From: G963663775 sp963664255
Lineage (GTDB): Bacteria > Bacillota > Clostridia > Oscillospirales > Butyricicoccaceae
Direction of reading: 5' to 3'
DNA: 64,000 nt
Assembly (NCBI GenBank): GCA_963664255.1
Contig: OY760938.1
Coordinates: forward strand, 248,001 to 312,000
Made by a program: the position numbers and the translations under genes
Shown: piece by piece, positions 14,972 to 24,434 of the stretch
How the letters are laid out: every line of letters begins with the position of its first letter
How positions within the stretch are numbered: the first letter of the stretch is position 1
The notes under the pieces: generated by a model
What the model was told of the DNA's origin: nothing
Databases searched by the model: none
The model's input: only the letters and a program-made list of their open reading frames with translations

Positions 14972-17125
14972 CTATATCAGATAGCTGTATTCTCCAAAGT
15001 CCTCTGCCAACATAATTTTACCCTGCTTTGTCATTTCATATTTCAGTGCCTTTATAATATGCTTCATTTGCAGCTGTCCCTCGCCTTTTGCGGCCAAAAA
15101 TGCGGCTGTTACGGCGGTGTTTTTAATATTACCGCCTGCAATTTCAAATTGACGTGCCAAATATGCATAATCTATTTCATCTGACTGCGGTAATTCTTTC
15201 GGAAAAATGGTTTTCCAAAGCTGCATTCGTGCCGCTTCATCTGGAAACGGAAAATGAATAACATAGCTGATGCGGCGGAAAAACGCAGAATCAATATTTT
15301 CCAAATAGTTGGTGGTCATAATCGTAATGCCATCATACTCTTCCATTTTTTGAAGCAGATAGGAAGTTTCGAGGTTTGCATTTTTATCGTGGGAATCCTT
15401 GACCTCGGTTCGTTTGCCGAGCAAAGCATCGGTTTCGTCAAAAAACAAAATAACATTGCTTTTCTGTGCTTCCTGAAACAACATATGCAGATTTTTTTCG
15501 GTTTCTCCGATATATTTTGAAACAATCTGCGATAAATCGACCTTGTAAATTTCTATATTTAATTCTTTCGCAACCACCTGTGCTGCCATTGTTTTACCTG
15601 TCCCCGGCGGACCGGCAAACAGCATACTGACACCTCGCCCATAGGTCAACCGTTGATTGAAGCCCCAACTGTCATATACAATGTGCTTCAAGCGAATCTG
15701 GTCGCAAGCATTTTGCAGCATTTCTTTTTCTTCATCCGCCAAAATCAACTGTTCCATGCCGTAATTGGCATATAGCAATGTTGCCTGCTGCCCCAACGTA
15801 TGTACAATCTGCTCATAGGCACAGCTGCTCAATGTGGCTCGATTGATTGGCTGCTGCGCATTCCACAATAGCCGATGTTGCGCAGCTTGCATGGTTCCCG
15901 CAATTTGCCCTGGTGTAAAACGAAATTTATTTGCCAATTCATGCGCCGGAATCGGTTCCGAAAATGGAACACCTTTCATATAGTAAGCCCACAATGCGAT
16001 GCTCTGTGCTTTATCCGGCAGCGGTACGGAACAATCCATCCAGATGATGTCTGGCTGCTGTAAGTTAAAATGACGCTCACGAACCGAACAAAGAAAAATG
16101 ACGCCGCAAAATTGTTTTGCCAACGATAAGATGTATGTCAGTCGATGTTCCGCGCGTGCATCATCCTCTGCATTGGTTAGAGCACCATCAAAGCAAAGAA
16201 ATGCCCGTTGGAGCAGTGCCTGTCGACAAACCAATAAAATCCATCGTTCCAGCTCCTCCTCACTTTTTTCAGCATATGCACCGACATCCGCATACAGCAT
16301 TGCCATGTCCAATCGTCCCGCGGCTTGTGTAATGAGCGTCTTTTTTCCGACACCCTGTGCCCCATGCACATAAAACACCAGTGTTTCAGCGTTTGTGTAG
16401 GTTGAAATGGTCTGTGCCAACCGTTCGGAGATTTCCTCCATTGCCGGAAGTTTCTGCACCTCTTGTTCGGGTATCCATATCTGTGCAAACGGTATTTGGA
16501 ATGCAACGCCTGCATCAAACATCGCAAATTGGATGATTTGCGCATCTAAAGTCCCCTCTTCTCCATCAAAGCAGAGTAATCGAAACTTTTCTTGCAGTTC
16601 ATATCGCAGCTTTTGCGCATTTTCAATTTCAGAAAAATGCTCTGTAAAATAGTATAGCTTGATTGCTAATTCGCAGGAAGGTCGCAGCTGCATGACATCA
16701 TTTTGTAAAAAACCAAAAATACGTTCATACTTACCTTCAAAATATGGCATAAGACACAAGATAAAATAAAACTGCTCCAAGTCCGTCAGCTTAAAAACAT
16801 CCGCGAGATATTCCATTTTCAGGAATATCTCCGTTTTTTCCAAGCGACTTTCCATGAAGAAATTTGCTTTTTCTCTGTAGTGTGCTAAAACAGAACGGTA
16901 TTGCTCCATGTCGCTGTTTTGACAAAGTGATTTCTGTACCTGCTCTTCTGTGATGATGACACCGCGCAAACGATCCACCGCGGTATGCATACCACCCTGT
17001 TTTTGCAGATACGCGGTCAATGTCAGCTCTGTCTTTTTTACCAAATCGGTTATGTACTCTAACTGCGTTTGATAAGCTTTTCCAAACAGCACACGCGGAA
17101 ACATTGCATCAAATACACCATCCAT
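14972..17125 (-). CDS. eCIS AAA+ ATPase (Afp15-like) with two ATPase modules
   Basis: About 717 aa. The N-terminal 230 residues are helical. A first, divergent P-loop module has Walker A GAQGVGKKT at about residue 257. The second, canonical AAA+ module starts at about 505: Walker A GPPGTGKT, Walker B ILFFDETDALLGKR, a sensor MTTN and an arginine finger FFRR, followed by the small helical domain. Every eCIS encodes such an ATPase, thought to act in particle assembly or cargo loading. I use the ATG at 17125 with AAAGGG upstream. The two-module layout fits the eCIS subfamily of AAA+ proteins with a winged-helix/P-loop N-terminal half. Confidence 0.93.
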   Translation of the reverse strand: MDGVFDAMFPRVLFGKAYQTQLEYITDLVKKTELTLTAYLQKQGGMHTAVDRLRGVIITEEQVQKSLCQNSDMEQYRSVLAHYREKANFFMESRLEKTEIFLKMEYLADVFKLTDLEQFYFILCLMPYFEGKYERIFGFLQNDVMQLRPSCELAIKLYYFTEHFSEIENAQKLRYELQEKFRLLCFDGEEGTLDAQIIQFAMFDAGVAFQIPFAQIWIPEQEVQKLPAMEEISERLAQTISTYTNAETLVFYVHGAQGVGKKTLITQAAGRLDMAMLYADVGAYAEKSEEELERWILLVCRQALLQRAFLCFDGALTNAEDDARAEHRLTYILSLAKQFCGVIFLCSVRERHFNLQQPDIIWMDCSVPLPDKAQSIALWAYYMKGVPFSEPIPAHELANKFRFTPGQIAGTMQAAQHRLLWNAQQPINRATLSSCAYEQIVHTLGQQATLLYANYGMEQLILADEEKEMLQNACDQIRLKHIVYDSWGFNQRLTYGRGVSMLFAGPPGTGKTMAAQVVAKELNIEIYKVDLSQIVSKYIGETEKNLHMLFQEAQKSNVILFFDETDALLGKRTEVKDSHDKNANLETSYLLQKMEEYDGITIMTTNYLENIDSAFFRRISYVIHFPFPDEAARMQLWKTIFPKELPQSDEIDYAYLARQFEIAGGNIKNTAVTAAFLAAKGEGQLQMKHIIKALKYEMTKQGKIMLAEDFGEYSYLI

Positions 17126-17168
17126 ACAAAACACCCTTTCTTGCGCTTTCTGAAGTCTTCTGGCACAA

Positions 17169-17555
17169 TTATGGAACTTGAATAGACTGTTGTCCCGGCA
17201 TGGTAATGGAAATGCTGCCTCCCCACATGCACATCAATTTCGAGGAATTATTCAGTGCAGGTTTGTTAGCAATCATGACTGTTGCACTGCCTGGCGCCCA
17301 AGGCGCAGTCGTCACCGGAATGCATGGCATGGGGGTCAACACACCCATTGCTGCTGCTGTTGCAGATGCAACCGTTGGATTAGAGATAGAATTGCACATC
17401 CCAAACGGCATAATATTCACCATCGGAATATTATCCATAATGGTTGCAACCGGCATGATATTCATTGTTTGATTCATTGGAAGTACATTAAATGTGCTCG
17501 GTGCTACCCCAAAGGTGCACATACACATGGCTCCCCCACACACTGCAAAACCCAT
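17169..17555 (-). CDS. DUF4280 PAAR-like tip protein
   Basis: 128 aa. Starts MGFAVCGGAMCMCTFGVAPS, the characteristic Cys-rich N terminus of DUF4280. The centre is rich in Met, Pro and Ile (NIMPVATIMDNIPMVNIMPF), with GVLTPMPCIPVTTAPW and KPALNNSSKLMCMWGG further on. DUF4280 is a PAAR-like fold that sharpens the spike of contractile injection systems and can carry cargo. It sits between the regulatory-like beta-domain gene and the AAA+ ATPase gene with short gaps, so is co-transcribed. Confidence 0.9.
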   Translation of the reverse strand: MGFAVCGGAMCMCTFGVAPSTFNVLPMNQTMNIMPVATIMDNIPMVNIMPFGMCNSISNPTVASATAAAMGVLTPMPCIPVTTAPWAPGSATVMIANKPALNNSSKLMCMWGGSISITMPGQQSIQVP

Positions 17556-17564
17556 TTTCTCACC

Positions 17565-18311
17565 TCAAATTTCCACGTAAACTGTTTGGGCGTTGTTTTC
17601 CTTCAGTTGAATTGTGACTTCCCTGTGTCGCTCCCCATACTCTATCATGAAACACACTTCCTCGCGATTCATTAGCATCCGTTCGATTGGCAGAATACAT
17701 CCCCCTGCGTCATCGGTTGTATATTTCCATATGGGATAGAGAGAACTCCCTGCCTTAATCGCTTTTTGCAAAGGCTTGGACAGACGATATTGTTTTTGCT
17801 CCTCCGCAAATCCTGTTAAAAAAAGGCATTCACCCTGTTCTGTGCGAAATTCTCGCTGCAAAAGTGAAACCTTCTCGGCCCCGCTTAATGCAATGGCTGT
17901 ACTCCCTTTTGCCGCTGCTGCAATGACACGCAACAGCGGTGCTTGGCTTTTCATGCACACTGTAATATCGGTATGTGTCAGTTCTCCTTGTTCCGTGCGC
18001 AACAAAAACAGCAAGTGCGGTATTTGACGCAAATGCGGATAGGTTTTGCAATACGCCAATCTTACCGTTATCATTTGCGGCTCGTCAATCTTCAAAAATG
18101 CGAGTTGCAGGCGCTGCGAGCAATATCCCACGCAGGAAATGGAAAACTCATAGGTGCCCGTTGGCAAATCGGAAAACAAATAATTTCCTTCATGATTTCT
18201 TATGCCTGCCTTTTGCATATTCAGGCATTGTGCCACGGCATTTTTCAAGACTTCTCCCGTATATGCATCGACGATACGCAGTATAATTGCAGCATAATGT
18301 AACAATTTCAC
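17565..18311 (-). CDS. Carboxypeptidase-regulatory-like beta-sandwich protein
   Basis: 248 aa. Residues 8-85 form a CarboxypepD_reg-like/SpaA-like beta-sandwich: ILRIVDAYTGEVLKNAVAQC, then GNYLFSDLPTGTYEFSISC, a typical ligand-free prealbumin-type pattern. A middle part may be a second beta domain, and the end (MIEYGERHREVTIQL) is also strand-rich. No signal peptide. The GTG start overlaps the stop of the DUF4255 gene by four bases (GTGA), indicating coupling. Proteins of this type occur beside DUF4255 in eCIS clusters, where they may decorate the particle end; the exact role is unknown. Confidence 0.75.
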   Translation of the reverse strand: MKLLHYAAIILRIVDAYTGEVLKNAVAQCLNMQKAGIRNHEGNYLFSDLPTGTYEFSISCVGYCSQRLQLAFLKIDEPQMITVRLAYCKTYPHLRQIPHLLFLLRTEQGELTHTDITVCMKSQAPLLRVIAAAAKGSTAIALSGAEKVSLLQREFRTEQGECLFLTGFAEEQKQYRLSKPLQKAIKAGSSLYPIWKYTTDDAGGCILPIERMLMNREEVCFMIEYGERHREVTIQLKENNAQTVYVEI

Positions 18312-18898
18312 GAGCGTCCCCTGTCTTTCTGTTTCGCATCAAAGTGAATGGATGTAACACGTTTTGCCGATGTTTTGATGATAGAAGAATCTACAGTAAT
18401 CGGGCTGACTGAAAAAAACGTGCATAGCTGATAGGGTTCGTTGAACATACTCCATATTTTCACTTTATCTTCTAACTCCATTGACAAAAATGAAATTGTC
18501 AGTCGCTCGCCACTCATGCGGAGCGGCTCTGGCATATATATTTCGGGTAAGGTAGCATAATCCTTTAGTAATTGCAGAACTTTTCCCATAATACGCTGTT
18601 CATCCAAGGATTTTGTTGTGGCTTCCGCTTTACTGACTACAGACAGCATATAATATACGGTATATTCCACCGGTGGATTTTGCAACCGCCCATCTGGCAA
18701 CACAATCGGGTCGATGCGACGATTCTCCGCATTTTCTTTGATGTCATACGGATGAATCCCCACAACATAGCCGCCCCGCGCCTGCGGACTGCACGTACCG
18801 ATTTGCTCTGCCTTTGCAATCGGCTCCGGTACAGCATACGCGCGTAACATTTCGACAATGGTTTTACTGATGTCTGCAATCACCGTATAATTTGCCAT
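18308..18898 (-). CDS. DUF4255 (Pvc16/Afp16-like) tail-cap protein
   Basis: 196 aa, the expected size. Starts MANYTVIADISKTIVEMLR, then PQARGGYVVGIHPYDIKENAE and a strand YTVYYMLSVVSKAEATTKSLDEQRIMGKVLQLL, which are hallmark DUF4255 segments. In Afp/PVC systems this protein ends tube and sheath polymerisation at the distal end. It starts 11 bases after the large membrane fusion gene and overlaps the next gene by four bases. Confidence 0.93.
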   Translation of the reverse strand: MANYTVIADISKTIVEMLRAYAVPEPIAKAEQIGTCSPQARGGYVVGIHPYDIKENAENRRIDPIVLPDGRLQNPPVEYTVYYMLSVVSKAEATTKSLDEQRIMGKVLQLLKDYATLPEIYMPEPLRMSGERLTISFLSMELEDKVKIWSMFNEPYQLCTFFSVSPITVDSSIIKTSAKRVTSIHFDAKQKDRGRS

Positions 18899-18909
18899 AA
18901 GTGCTCTCC

Positions 18910-21900
18910 TTATGATTCCGAAGATTGGTCTTGTGTTTTGCGTTTTCTTCCAACACTCGACAGAAGGAAAATGGCCGCAGCTACTCCATACGCCATTGCC
19001 AACACTTGGAATCCACCCATCAAGCTGCCTGCTAAAATGAAGCTGAATACAAAAGGTCCTGCGGTATCTCCAATGTTTTCAAACAGAGAGAAAATTCCCA
19101 TAGCCTTTCCATTTCCATAGCTTTGTGTCAATTTTTGTTCCGAAAAATATAAGCTCATTGCAGATGCACCAAAGCTATTGGCTAGGCTAATGAAGACAAT
19201 GGTAATGATAACGCCCACAACGCTTTGCAGATAAGCAAACACCAAAAATGCCAATGCTAAAATCAAAAGTGCACAGATTACCGACGTGCGCAGTTTCAAT
19301 CGCTTAATAAACACCTCATTGCTAAGCCATGTCAGCATCAGCACGCACACACCATTCACCAGCATCAGCTGACTAATTATGGTTTCCGTCAAGCCGATGG
19401 AAATACCGAAAATTGGTAAAAAGTAATAGAGAAAATGTCCTGCAATCATATATGGAATGTATCCAAATACTAAGAAGAGTAAGATTTTGGGATTGAATAG
19501 AAAGCGCAGTACGCTCACAGATGACAACTCTTTTTCATGTGTCTGGCTATTGGTCGATGAATCAATATGCATAAATTTCAAAATGAGCAGCAACGGGATT
19601 GCCATACACAGTGCGACTGTAAGAAACACCACACGCATCCCCAGAGTAGATGCAAGCAGTGCCCCCACCACTGTTCCGCAGTTGAATCCACCAAAAAACG
19701 CAGCATTGTACATGGTAAATCCTGCCGCACGCTCAGTTTCATCTTTTTGCATGGCAATATAGGAGTTGACTGCGTTTAAGACTGTGCCAAGTCCGGCACC
19801 TGCCAACAGCATCGCAGCTAAAAATGAGATATACTGCTCTGCAAAGGCAACACCAATGTAAGCCACCGCTGTTAACAACGTGCCAAACACGCCTACTTTT
19901 CGCGACCCAATGCGTTCAATCACAAAACTGCTTGCCAGAGAACTGACGGCTGTCGCAAGTAAATTCAGCGAAATTGGTAATGCCACTACAAATTCCTTCG
20001 GCAGCCCCCATAAAGAAACATAGAAATCTGTGCTGTAATTCGGCAAAAATGCCGTTGGTAAATTGAATGCAAAAAACACCACAAATACAATCGGCTGCAA
20101 AAATCCAATCGGTTCTTTCTCCAACTTGCCGCCATTTTGGGCAATTAACCGCTTCCGCTTCCGATAAAATTCATAGAATGCCGTCGCCTGTATAATCAGC
20201 ATCTGCATAATAATGCACGCTGCCAAGACGCTAAACATCACATGAACATACATCGTTCTGGTCTGCCGCACATAGGAATTCATATCCATGCCCACATCGA
20301 TAATGCCAATAATCTCTTGCGCCGCATTATACAGCGGAACATACACATACATCCACATACCGCTGGAGGTTTGTGTCATATAAAATTTTTGGATGGTGCC
20401 ACTTTCCAATGCGTCTATCTGGTCATAAATCGGCAGTGGATAGAACGCGCCAACGCTCTGGTCTAAATAAATCGGTGCATACAGAACACTATCCTTATAT
20501 CGATAGATATTGCAATAAATATCGCGATTCCAAGAATATTTTTTGTTGACTACGCTTTCCAAAGACCTCTTTAACGTCATATAATCTGTATTATAATAAT
20601 CATCAGGAGAGTCAATGCTTTCCAGCGCCGTGGTATCAATGACTTCGCTCACATCCTGTGCCGCGATTAGCATTCTATCAAAAACCATTTCAATATATTG
20701 CTGATTTGTTGTTTTGAAGGATATAGATGCCACAATAGCACTTGCCGCGAGCATCGAAAACAATACAATGCACGCGATTTTTGTACCAGCCGAAATCTCT
20801 ACGCCATGCAGAAGGACAATGGTCAAGCATATGATGGCTGCAACTGCAAATACAATCGCCAACACCAGAATGCAAAACAATGTCCATCGCCATGTAATTG
20901 CCGATTTGGCAATCGGTATCAAGCTGTTGTTGAGCAACACAGTATCATCTGCCGCTTTGACAAAAATAGAATCATCATATGCAATGCTGATTTGTCCATC
21001 ATTCCCAAGGTGAACCCGATAATAGATGGGGTTATCTCCAAACGCTTCCAACGAAGCACCCCAAACCTCGCCTACTCCCACGCGCTCTGAAATGCTGCCA
21101 TCGGCGTGTAATTCTTCAATCGTTCGTTTCCCAAGATCTGTGAAAACACATTCCCCACTTTGGTTAATTGAAAAATCCCAAGCCAAACTGCAATCTGCGC
21201 CAATATCGCCATAGCCTTGATAAACGGTTTCCAAGATTCCTGTTCCTGTTTCGTGCAGAACCATGCCCCTTTTATCAACAAAATATAGCAACCCATCTGT
21301 TCCCATCTCCAAATCGGAAATGACCTTGCCACAGCTTGCATAATAAACCGTACGGACAGTTGTGTCATCCTGCATATTTTTCAACAAAATTGCGTTATTT
21401 TTCACCTCTAAGACATAGAAGGTATCTTGATAATAAAACGGTCCGTAAATACGCGGTTTATAAACGCCTTCTTTGTCTGTATTTTCATTGGATGGATATG
21501 CCACAGAATATACAATTTTTTCAAATTTTCCAACCGCACTATATTGTAAAATACGCTCACTGTCTACATCCATGCCATTGCTTTTCCATACTACATCTCG
21601 AATAAAAATTTCGCCATCCTGATTGCGGTAAACCCCCAACGCATTCTGAAAGGATTTGCTGCTATTATTACCAGCATGCATGGAAAAAAGCCATTCTCCA
21701 TCTTTGGAAATGCTTGAAACACGACTACTTCCTTGGTCAATCACCAAATAGTCGCCTTGCATATCAGTCACAATATTAGAAGTCGCTTCTAATGCAATTT
21801 CCTTCACCCACGGTGTACCTGTCAGCTGCTGCTGCATCAAAAACAACACGAGCATCAGTATAATCGAAATACTGCCCAACCAGATTCCTATTTTTTTTAA

Positions 21901-21918
21901 TTTCTCTCTCTTTTGCAT
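18910..21918 (-). CDS. Sensor-MFS membrane fusion protein, 1002 aa
   Basis: Domains in order: one transmembrane segment (about 12-28); an extracellular repeat domain of propeller type (about 40-335; VTDMQGDYLVIDQGSSRVSS); two transmembrane segments (340-400); a Cache-like extracellular domain (about 400-570; FYMTQTSSGMWMYVYVPLYN, IIGIIDVGMDMNSY); another transmembrane segment; then a full 12-segment major-facilitator domain from about 615. A sensory front end on an MFS carrier is uncommon. It is the second gene of the eCIS operon, 11 bases before DUF4255. A link to particle anchoring, sensing or release at the membrane is inference; it could also be a plain regulated transporter. Confidence 0.8.
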   Translation of the reverse strand: MQKREKLKKIGIWLGSISIILMLVLFLMQQQLTGTPWVKEIALEATSNIVTDMQGDYLVIDQGSSRVSSISKDGEWLFSMHAGNNSSKSFQNALGVYRNQDGEIFIRDVVWKSNGMDVDSERILQYSAVGKFEKIVYSVAYPSNENTDKEGVYKPRIYGPFYYQDTFYVLEVKNNAILLKNMQDDTTVRTVYYASCGKVISDLEMGTDGLLYFVDKRGMVLHETGTGILETVYQGYGDIGADCSLAWDFSINQSGECVFTDLGKRTIEELHADGSISERVGVGEVWGASLEAFGDNPIYYRVHLGNDGQISIAYDDSIFVKAADDTVLLNNSLIPIAKSAITWRWTLFCILVLAIVFAVAAIICLTIVLLHGVEISAGTKIACIVLFSMLAASAIVASISFKTTNQQYIEMVFDRMLIAAQDVSEVIDTTALESIDSPDDYYNTDYMTLKRSLESVVNKKYSWNRDIYCNIYRYKDSVLYAPIYLDQSVGAFYPLPIYDQIDALESGTIQKFYMTQTSSGMWMYVYVPLYNAAQEIIGIIDVGMDMNSYVRQTRTMYVHVMFSVLAACIIMQMLIIQATAFYEFYRKRKRLIAQNGGKLEKEPIGFLQPIVFVVFFAFNLPTAFLPNYSTDFYVSLWGLPKEFVVALPISLNLLATAVSSLASSFVIERIGSRKVGVFGTLLTAVAYIGVAFAEQYISFLAAMLLAGAGLGTVLNAVNSYIAMQKDETERAAGFTMYNAAFFGGFNCGTVVGALLASTLGMRVVFLTVALCMAIPLLLILKFMHIDSSTNSQTHEKELSSVSVLRFLFNPKILLFLVFGYIPYMIAGHFLYYFLPIFGISIGLTETIISQLMLVNGVCVLMLTWLSNEVFIKRLKLRTSVICALLILALAFLVFAYLQSVVGVIITIVFISLANSFGASAMSLYFSEQKLTQSYGNGKAMGIFSLFENIGDTAGPFVFSFILAGSLMGGFQVLAMAYGVAAAIFLLSSVGRKRKTQDQSSES

Positions 21919-21945
21919 GGTACCCCCTACCCTACTCCATGTTGT

Positions 21946-23289
21946 CTAAAGCTGATGCAGTCTTCGATACCCCTTTTGTGCGCGCAAAGCACGAAACACC
22001 GTGGTTTTACCATCTGCACTGACCTTTTCCGGCAGCATCATTTGATGGAAGTGCACCGACTTTTTGTGATATTTGATGCATTTTCGAACAGAATCTGCTT
22101 CGTCTGTGCTATTGATTTCTAAAATGTGTGGTGTGTTCCAAAGGTAGTGTGGTGTCGCCGGCATACAGATATAGTCATAAATTGAACTTCGCCGCTCCTC
22201 ATTGCAGGTGGTTACATTTTCCAATGCGCAATATTTGGAGCGTTCCCTCAAAAAAGTTTCATATACCACATGATTCCGTTCATGCAACACTTCCATTTGC
22301 ATAATTGGATAGCGCTTTTTATAAATTTCGATTGCTGCAAGATATAAATCTGTAATCTGGTGCAGAACTTTTGTATAATTCTCTATTGCACGCTGCTGCA
22401 ACCGGGTTGATAAAGGTTTTATGATTTCACAAAAATATTTTTTATATGCCATATCCGGCAACGAAATTAAAAGCCGACAGTGCAGCGCGGATGCAATGCT
22501 GAACATCGCTTCAAAAAGCTCCACTTCCTGCACAGAAAACCCGTCTTTTCTGCATACAAATGTGATTTCTGATATTTTTTCACGGTATTCCTGAAAAAAA
22601 GCCGCTTGATGAAGTGTACATTCCCCTTGCACACACACACCACTGTCGCAGTCAAACGTGAACCTCATTCCATCTTGCAAGACTACCAGTAAATCCACTT
22701 CATCTGTTCCAAACAGACATGGTCCACCCTCAATCGCCAATTTATCTTTATTTAAAACACGCAGTTCATGCATATTTTCTGTGAAAATCGGAATATTCTG
22801 CAGCCAGCGTAAGTTCGAGTCTTGTAATTCTGGCAATATTCTCTGTATATTTTTCAGGCTGTTTAACATCAAATGGTGCTTATAGATTACGATTTGATGC
22901 CCTGCAATTTCATTTTTTTGATAATACCCATGTATTGCATTTTCCGCATACATCGTTTCTGCCTGTCGTATTTTTTCGGAAATATCTTTAATCTGCAGGC
23001 GAAATTGATGTATTTCTGTGCGACTCTTTGCGGCGTGCATTTTTTCCTGCAACCGTTTTTTTTCTTGCTGCAAGAGGACGTATGCTTGGTTTTTCTTGTC
23101 TTGCTCTATTTGCTCAGTTATCCAAGCGTCAATTTCAAATTCATGATTTCTATGCAGCCCATTAGAGGATTCAAAAAAATTTCCCATTGCCATGGGATAC
23201 TCAAAGAATTCATCTGACTGCTGAAAATATAGCGTTTCCTGTTTTTCAATATTTTCTTTAACAAGCACTTGATTTACTGTAAAGATCAT
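21946..23289 (-). CDS. Unknown 447-aa protein, first gene of the eCIS operon
   Basis: No family recognised. No signal peptide or membrane segment. A coiled-coil stretch lies around residues 70-125 (LLQQEKKRLQEKMHAAKS, QFRLQIKDISEKIRQAE). The second half is mixed alpha/beta with several Cys and His (FTFDCDSGVCVQGECTLHQ, ITFVCRKDGFSVQE). I use the ATG at 23289 (MIFTVNQVLVKEN), which has GGGAG eight bases upstream. It is the gene nearest the promoter and 27 bases before the sensor-MFS gene, so its job is probably tied to the eCIS. Confidence 0.7.
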   Translation of the reverse strand: MIFTVNQVLVKENIEKQETLYFQQSDEFFEYPMAMGNFFESSNGLHRNHEFEIDAWITEQIEQDKKNQAYVLLQQEKKRLQEKMHAAKSRTEIHQFRLQIKDISEKIRQAETMYAENAIHGYYQKNEIAGHQIVIYKHHLMLNSLKNIQRILPELQDSNLRWLQNIPIFTENMHELRVLNKDKLAIEGGPCLFGTDEVDLLVVLQDGMRFTFDCDSGVCVQGECTLHQAAFFQEYREKISEITFVCRKDGFSVQEVELFEAMFSIASALHCRLLISLPDMAYKKYFCEIIKPLSTRLQQRAIENYTKVLHQITDLYLAAIEIYKKRYPIMQMEVLHERNHVVYETFLRERSKYCALENVTTCNEERRSSIYDYICMPATPHYLWNTPHILEINSTDEADSVRKCIKYHKKSVHFHQMMLPEKVSADGKTTVFRALRAQKGYRRLHQL

Positions 23290-23339
23290 ATTGCACACTC
23301 CCAACACTTCTCTTGTCAACTTCCATGAAACATATTTTT

Positions 23340-23368
23340 ATTATCACACATTTTTCTACATATTTCAA
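23340..23368 (-). promoter_or_regulatory. Housekeeping-type promoter of the eCIS operon
   Basis: On the minus strand TTGAAA, 17 bases, GATAAT, about 50 bases before the ATG at 23289. No second promoter of similar quality is seen before the next genes, which are closely spaced. Confidence 0.65.
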
Positions 23369-23751
23369 CAGGTTTTATAATAAAACTATAATTAATTCCA
23401 TATTTATTTCCTTGCATTTTTTAAACGTCCCTTTTTCTGGATTTCTAGATGCAGGAAACATTTAAGAACCTAGATTCAACGAAAACAGAGAAAACACATA
23501 CAGATTCTTTAGAATCCGCCAATCGTTCCAAGTTTTTAGCGACGCCTACCGGGAAAGATAGACGGTTTCACCCGTTTGCCGCTATGAATGCAAGTTTTTA
23601 GCGGCCCGTTTTACATTTTGCGCAGAACAGGCAGATATACAGGTGGCTTACCTATATATCTGCCTAGAATGCTTTCTTATACACCCGAACGCCAAGCGGA
23701 TTGACCGCATCGAACAGATCAGAGCGTTTCTGAAAACTCTGACAGCTTGTG
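23369..23751. other. Gene-free stretch between eCIS operon and mobile remnants
   Basis: About 380 bases without a supportable gene. A phrase AGTTTTTAGCG-x occurs twice (about 23530 and 23594), and 23690-23758 could encode a 20-residue scrap (RIEQIRAFLKTLTACAIW), possibly the end of a degraded mobile-element gene. Nothing else is recognised. Confidence 0.5.
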
Positions 23752-24087
23752 CTATTTGGACAAAATGAAGATAGCCGCAAGGTATATGAAGGCAAGAAAA
23801 GAGGTCGCCAGTTTGTCATAACGAGTGGCGACGCGTCTAAAATTCTTCAGTTTCAGGATAAAGCATTCGACCAGATGGCACTCTTTGTAAACCCACCAGT
23901 CACAACGCCACGGGTTGACCGCATTGCTTTTTGGCGGGATGGTGTATTCGCCATCCCGAATTTGAATGTAGTCCAGAATCTCGTTCGTACCGTAAGCCTT
24001 ATCAGCAAGCACGTTGCTGGACGAAATGTCCACGTGAGCTAAGACATCTACTGCAATGTCCCTACGGCTTGTTTTGATTTTTTCCAT
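23752..24087 (-). pseudogene. Chimera: tnsA 5' end fused to an IS5-family transposase 3' fragment
   Basis: The first 11 residues (MEKIKTSRRDI) are identical to the start of tnsA at 25605. From residue 12 the sequence is the C-terminal part of an IS5-family (IS427-like) DDE transposase: LADKAYGTNEI (second Asp), IPPKSN, and ECHLVECFILKLKNFRRVATRYDKLA (catalytic Glu region). The first catalytic Asp and the whole N terminus are missing, so it cannot be active. It marks an IS insertion or deletion into a second, older copy of the Tn7-like element. Confidence 0.8.
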
Positions 24088-24434
24088 GGTGTGATACCTC
24101 CTGAGATAGATTGCTTTATTTGAAACTTGCTCTTAATTCAAAAGTTCTCTCTTAAATCATTTAAAAGCAAATTTGTGGTAGAGTAAGGGTTAAAAGTGTC
24201 TGTTTTACCTCTAGGACCATTTCTCCTCTTAATTCGTAGAAATAATTAAGAGGAAATTTTTGAATTAATCCGATAAAACGGGCATTTTTCTTCCGCAATA
24301 TGGAAATAAAAGACTTCAAAAATGAGACTTCACGCTTAATCCGAGAAAATAGGGGTGCAATCTCCGCCTAATTGCAATTAGTTCGAGATACTATGTCTGC
24401 GTCGCATTCAAAATGAACCAAACGTCTCTTGATT
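24055..24434 (-). repeat. Tn7-like end repeat, copy 1 (about 380 bp)
   Basis: Matches copy 2 (25573-25953) along nearly its whole length with scattered changes. Covers the tnsA start, its ribosome site and the transposon end. Contains short A/T-rich repeats such as ATTAATCCGATAAAA and TTAATCCGAGAAAAT that look like TnsB-binding sites. Its outer edge cuts the tnsB frame at 24408-24434. Confidence 0.85.

Noticed and set aside
23690..23758. Scrap encoding RIEQIRAFLKTLTACAIW
   Set aside because: Too short to assign; kept only as a possible mobile-element remnant in the gene-free stretch.
24088..24360. A CRISPR-like array in the A/T-rich repeats of the transposon ends
   Set aside because: Repeats are short, imperfect and irregularly spaced, with no equal-length spacers; they fit transposase-binding sites.
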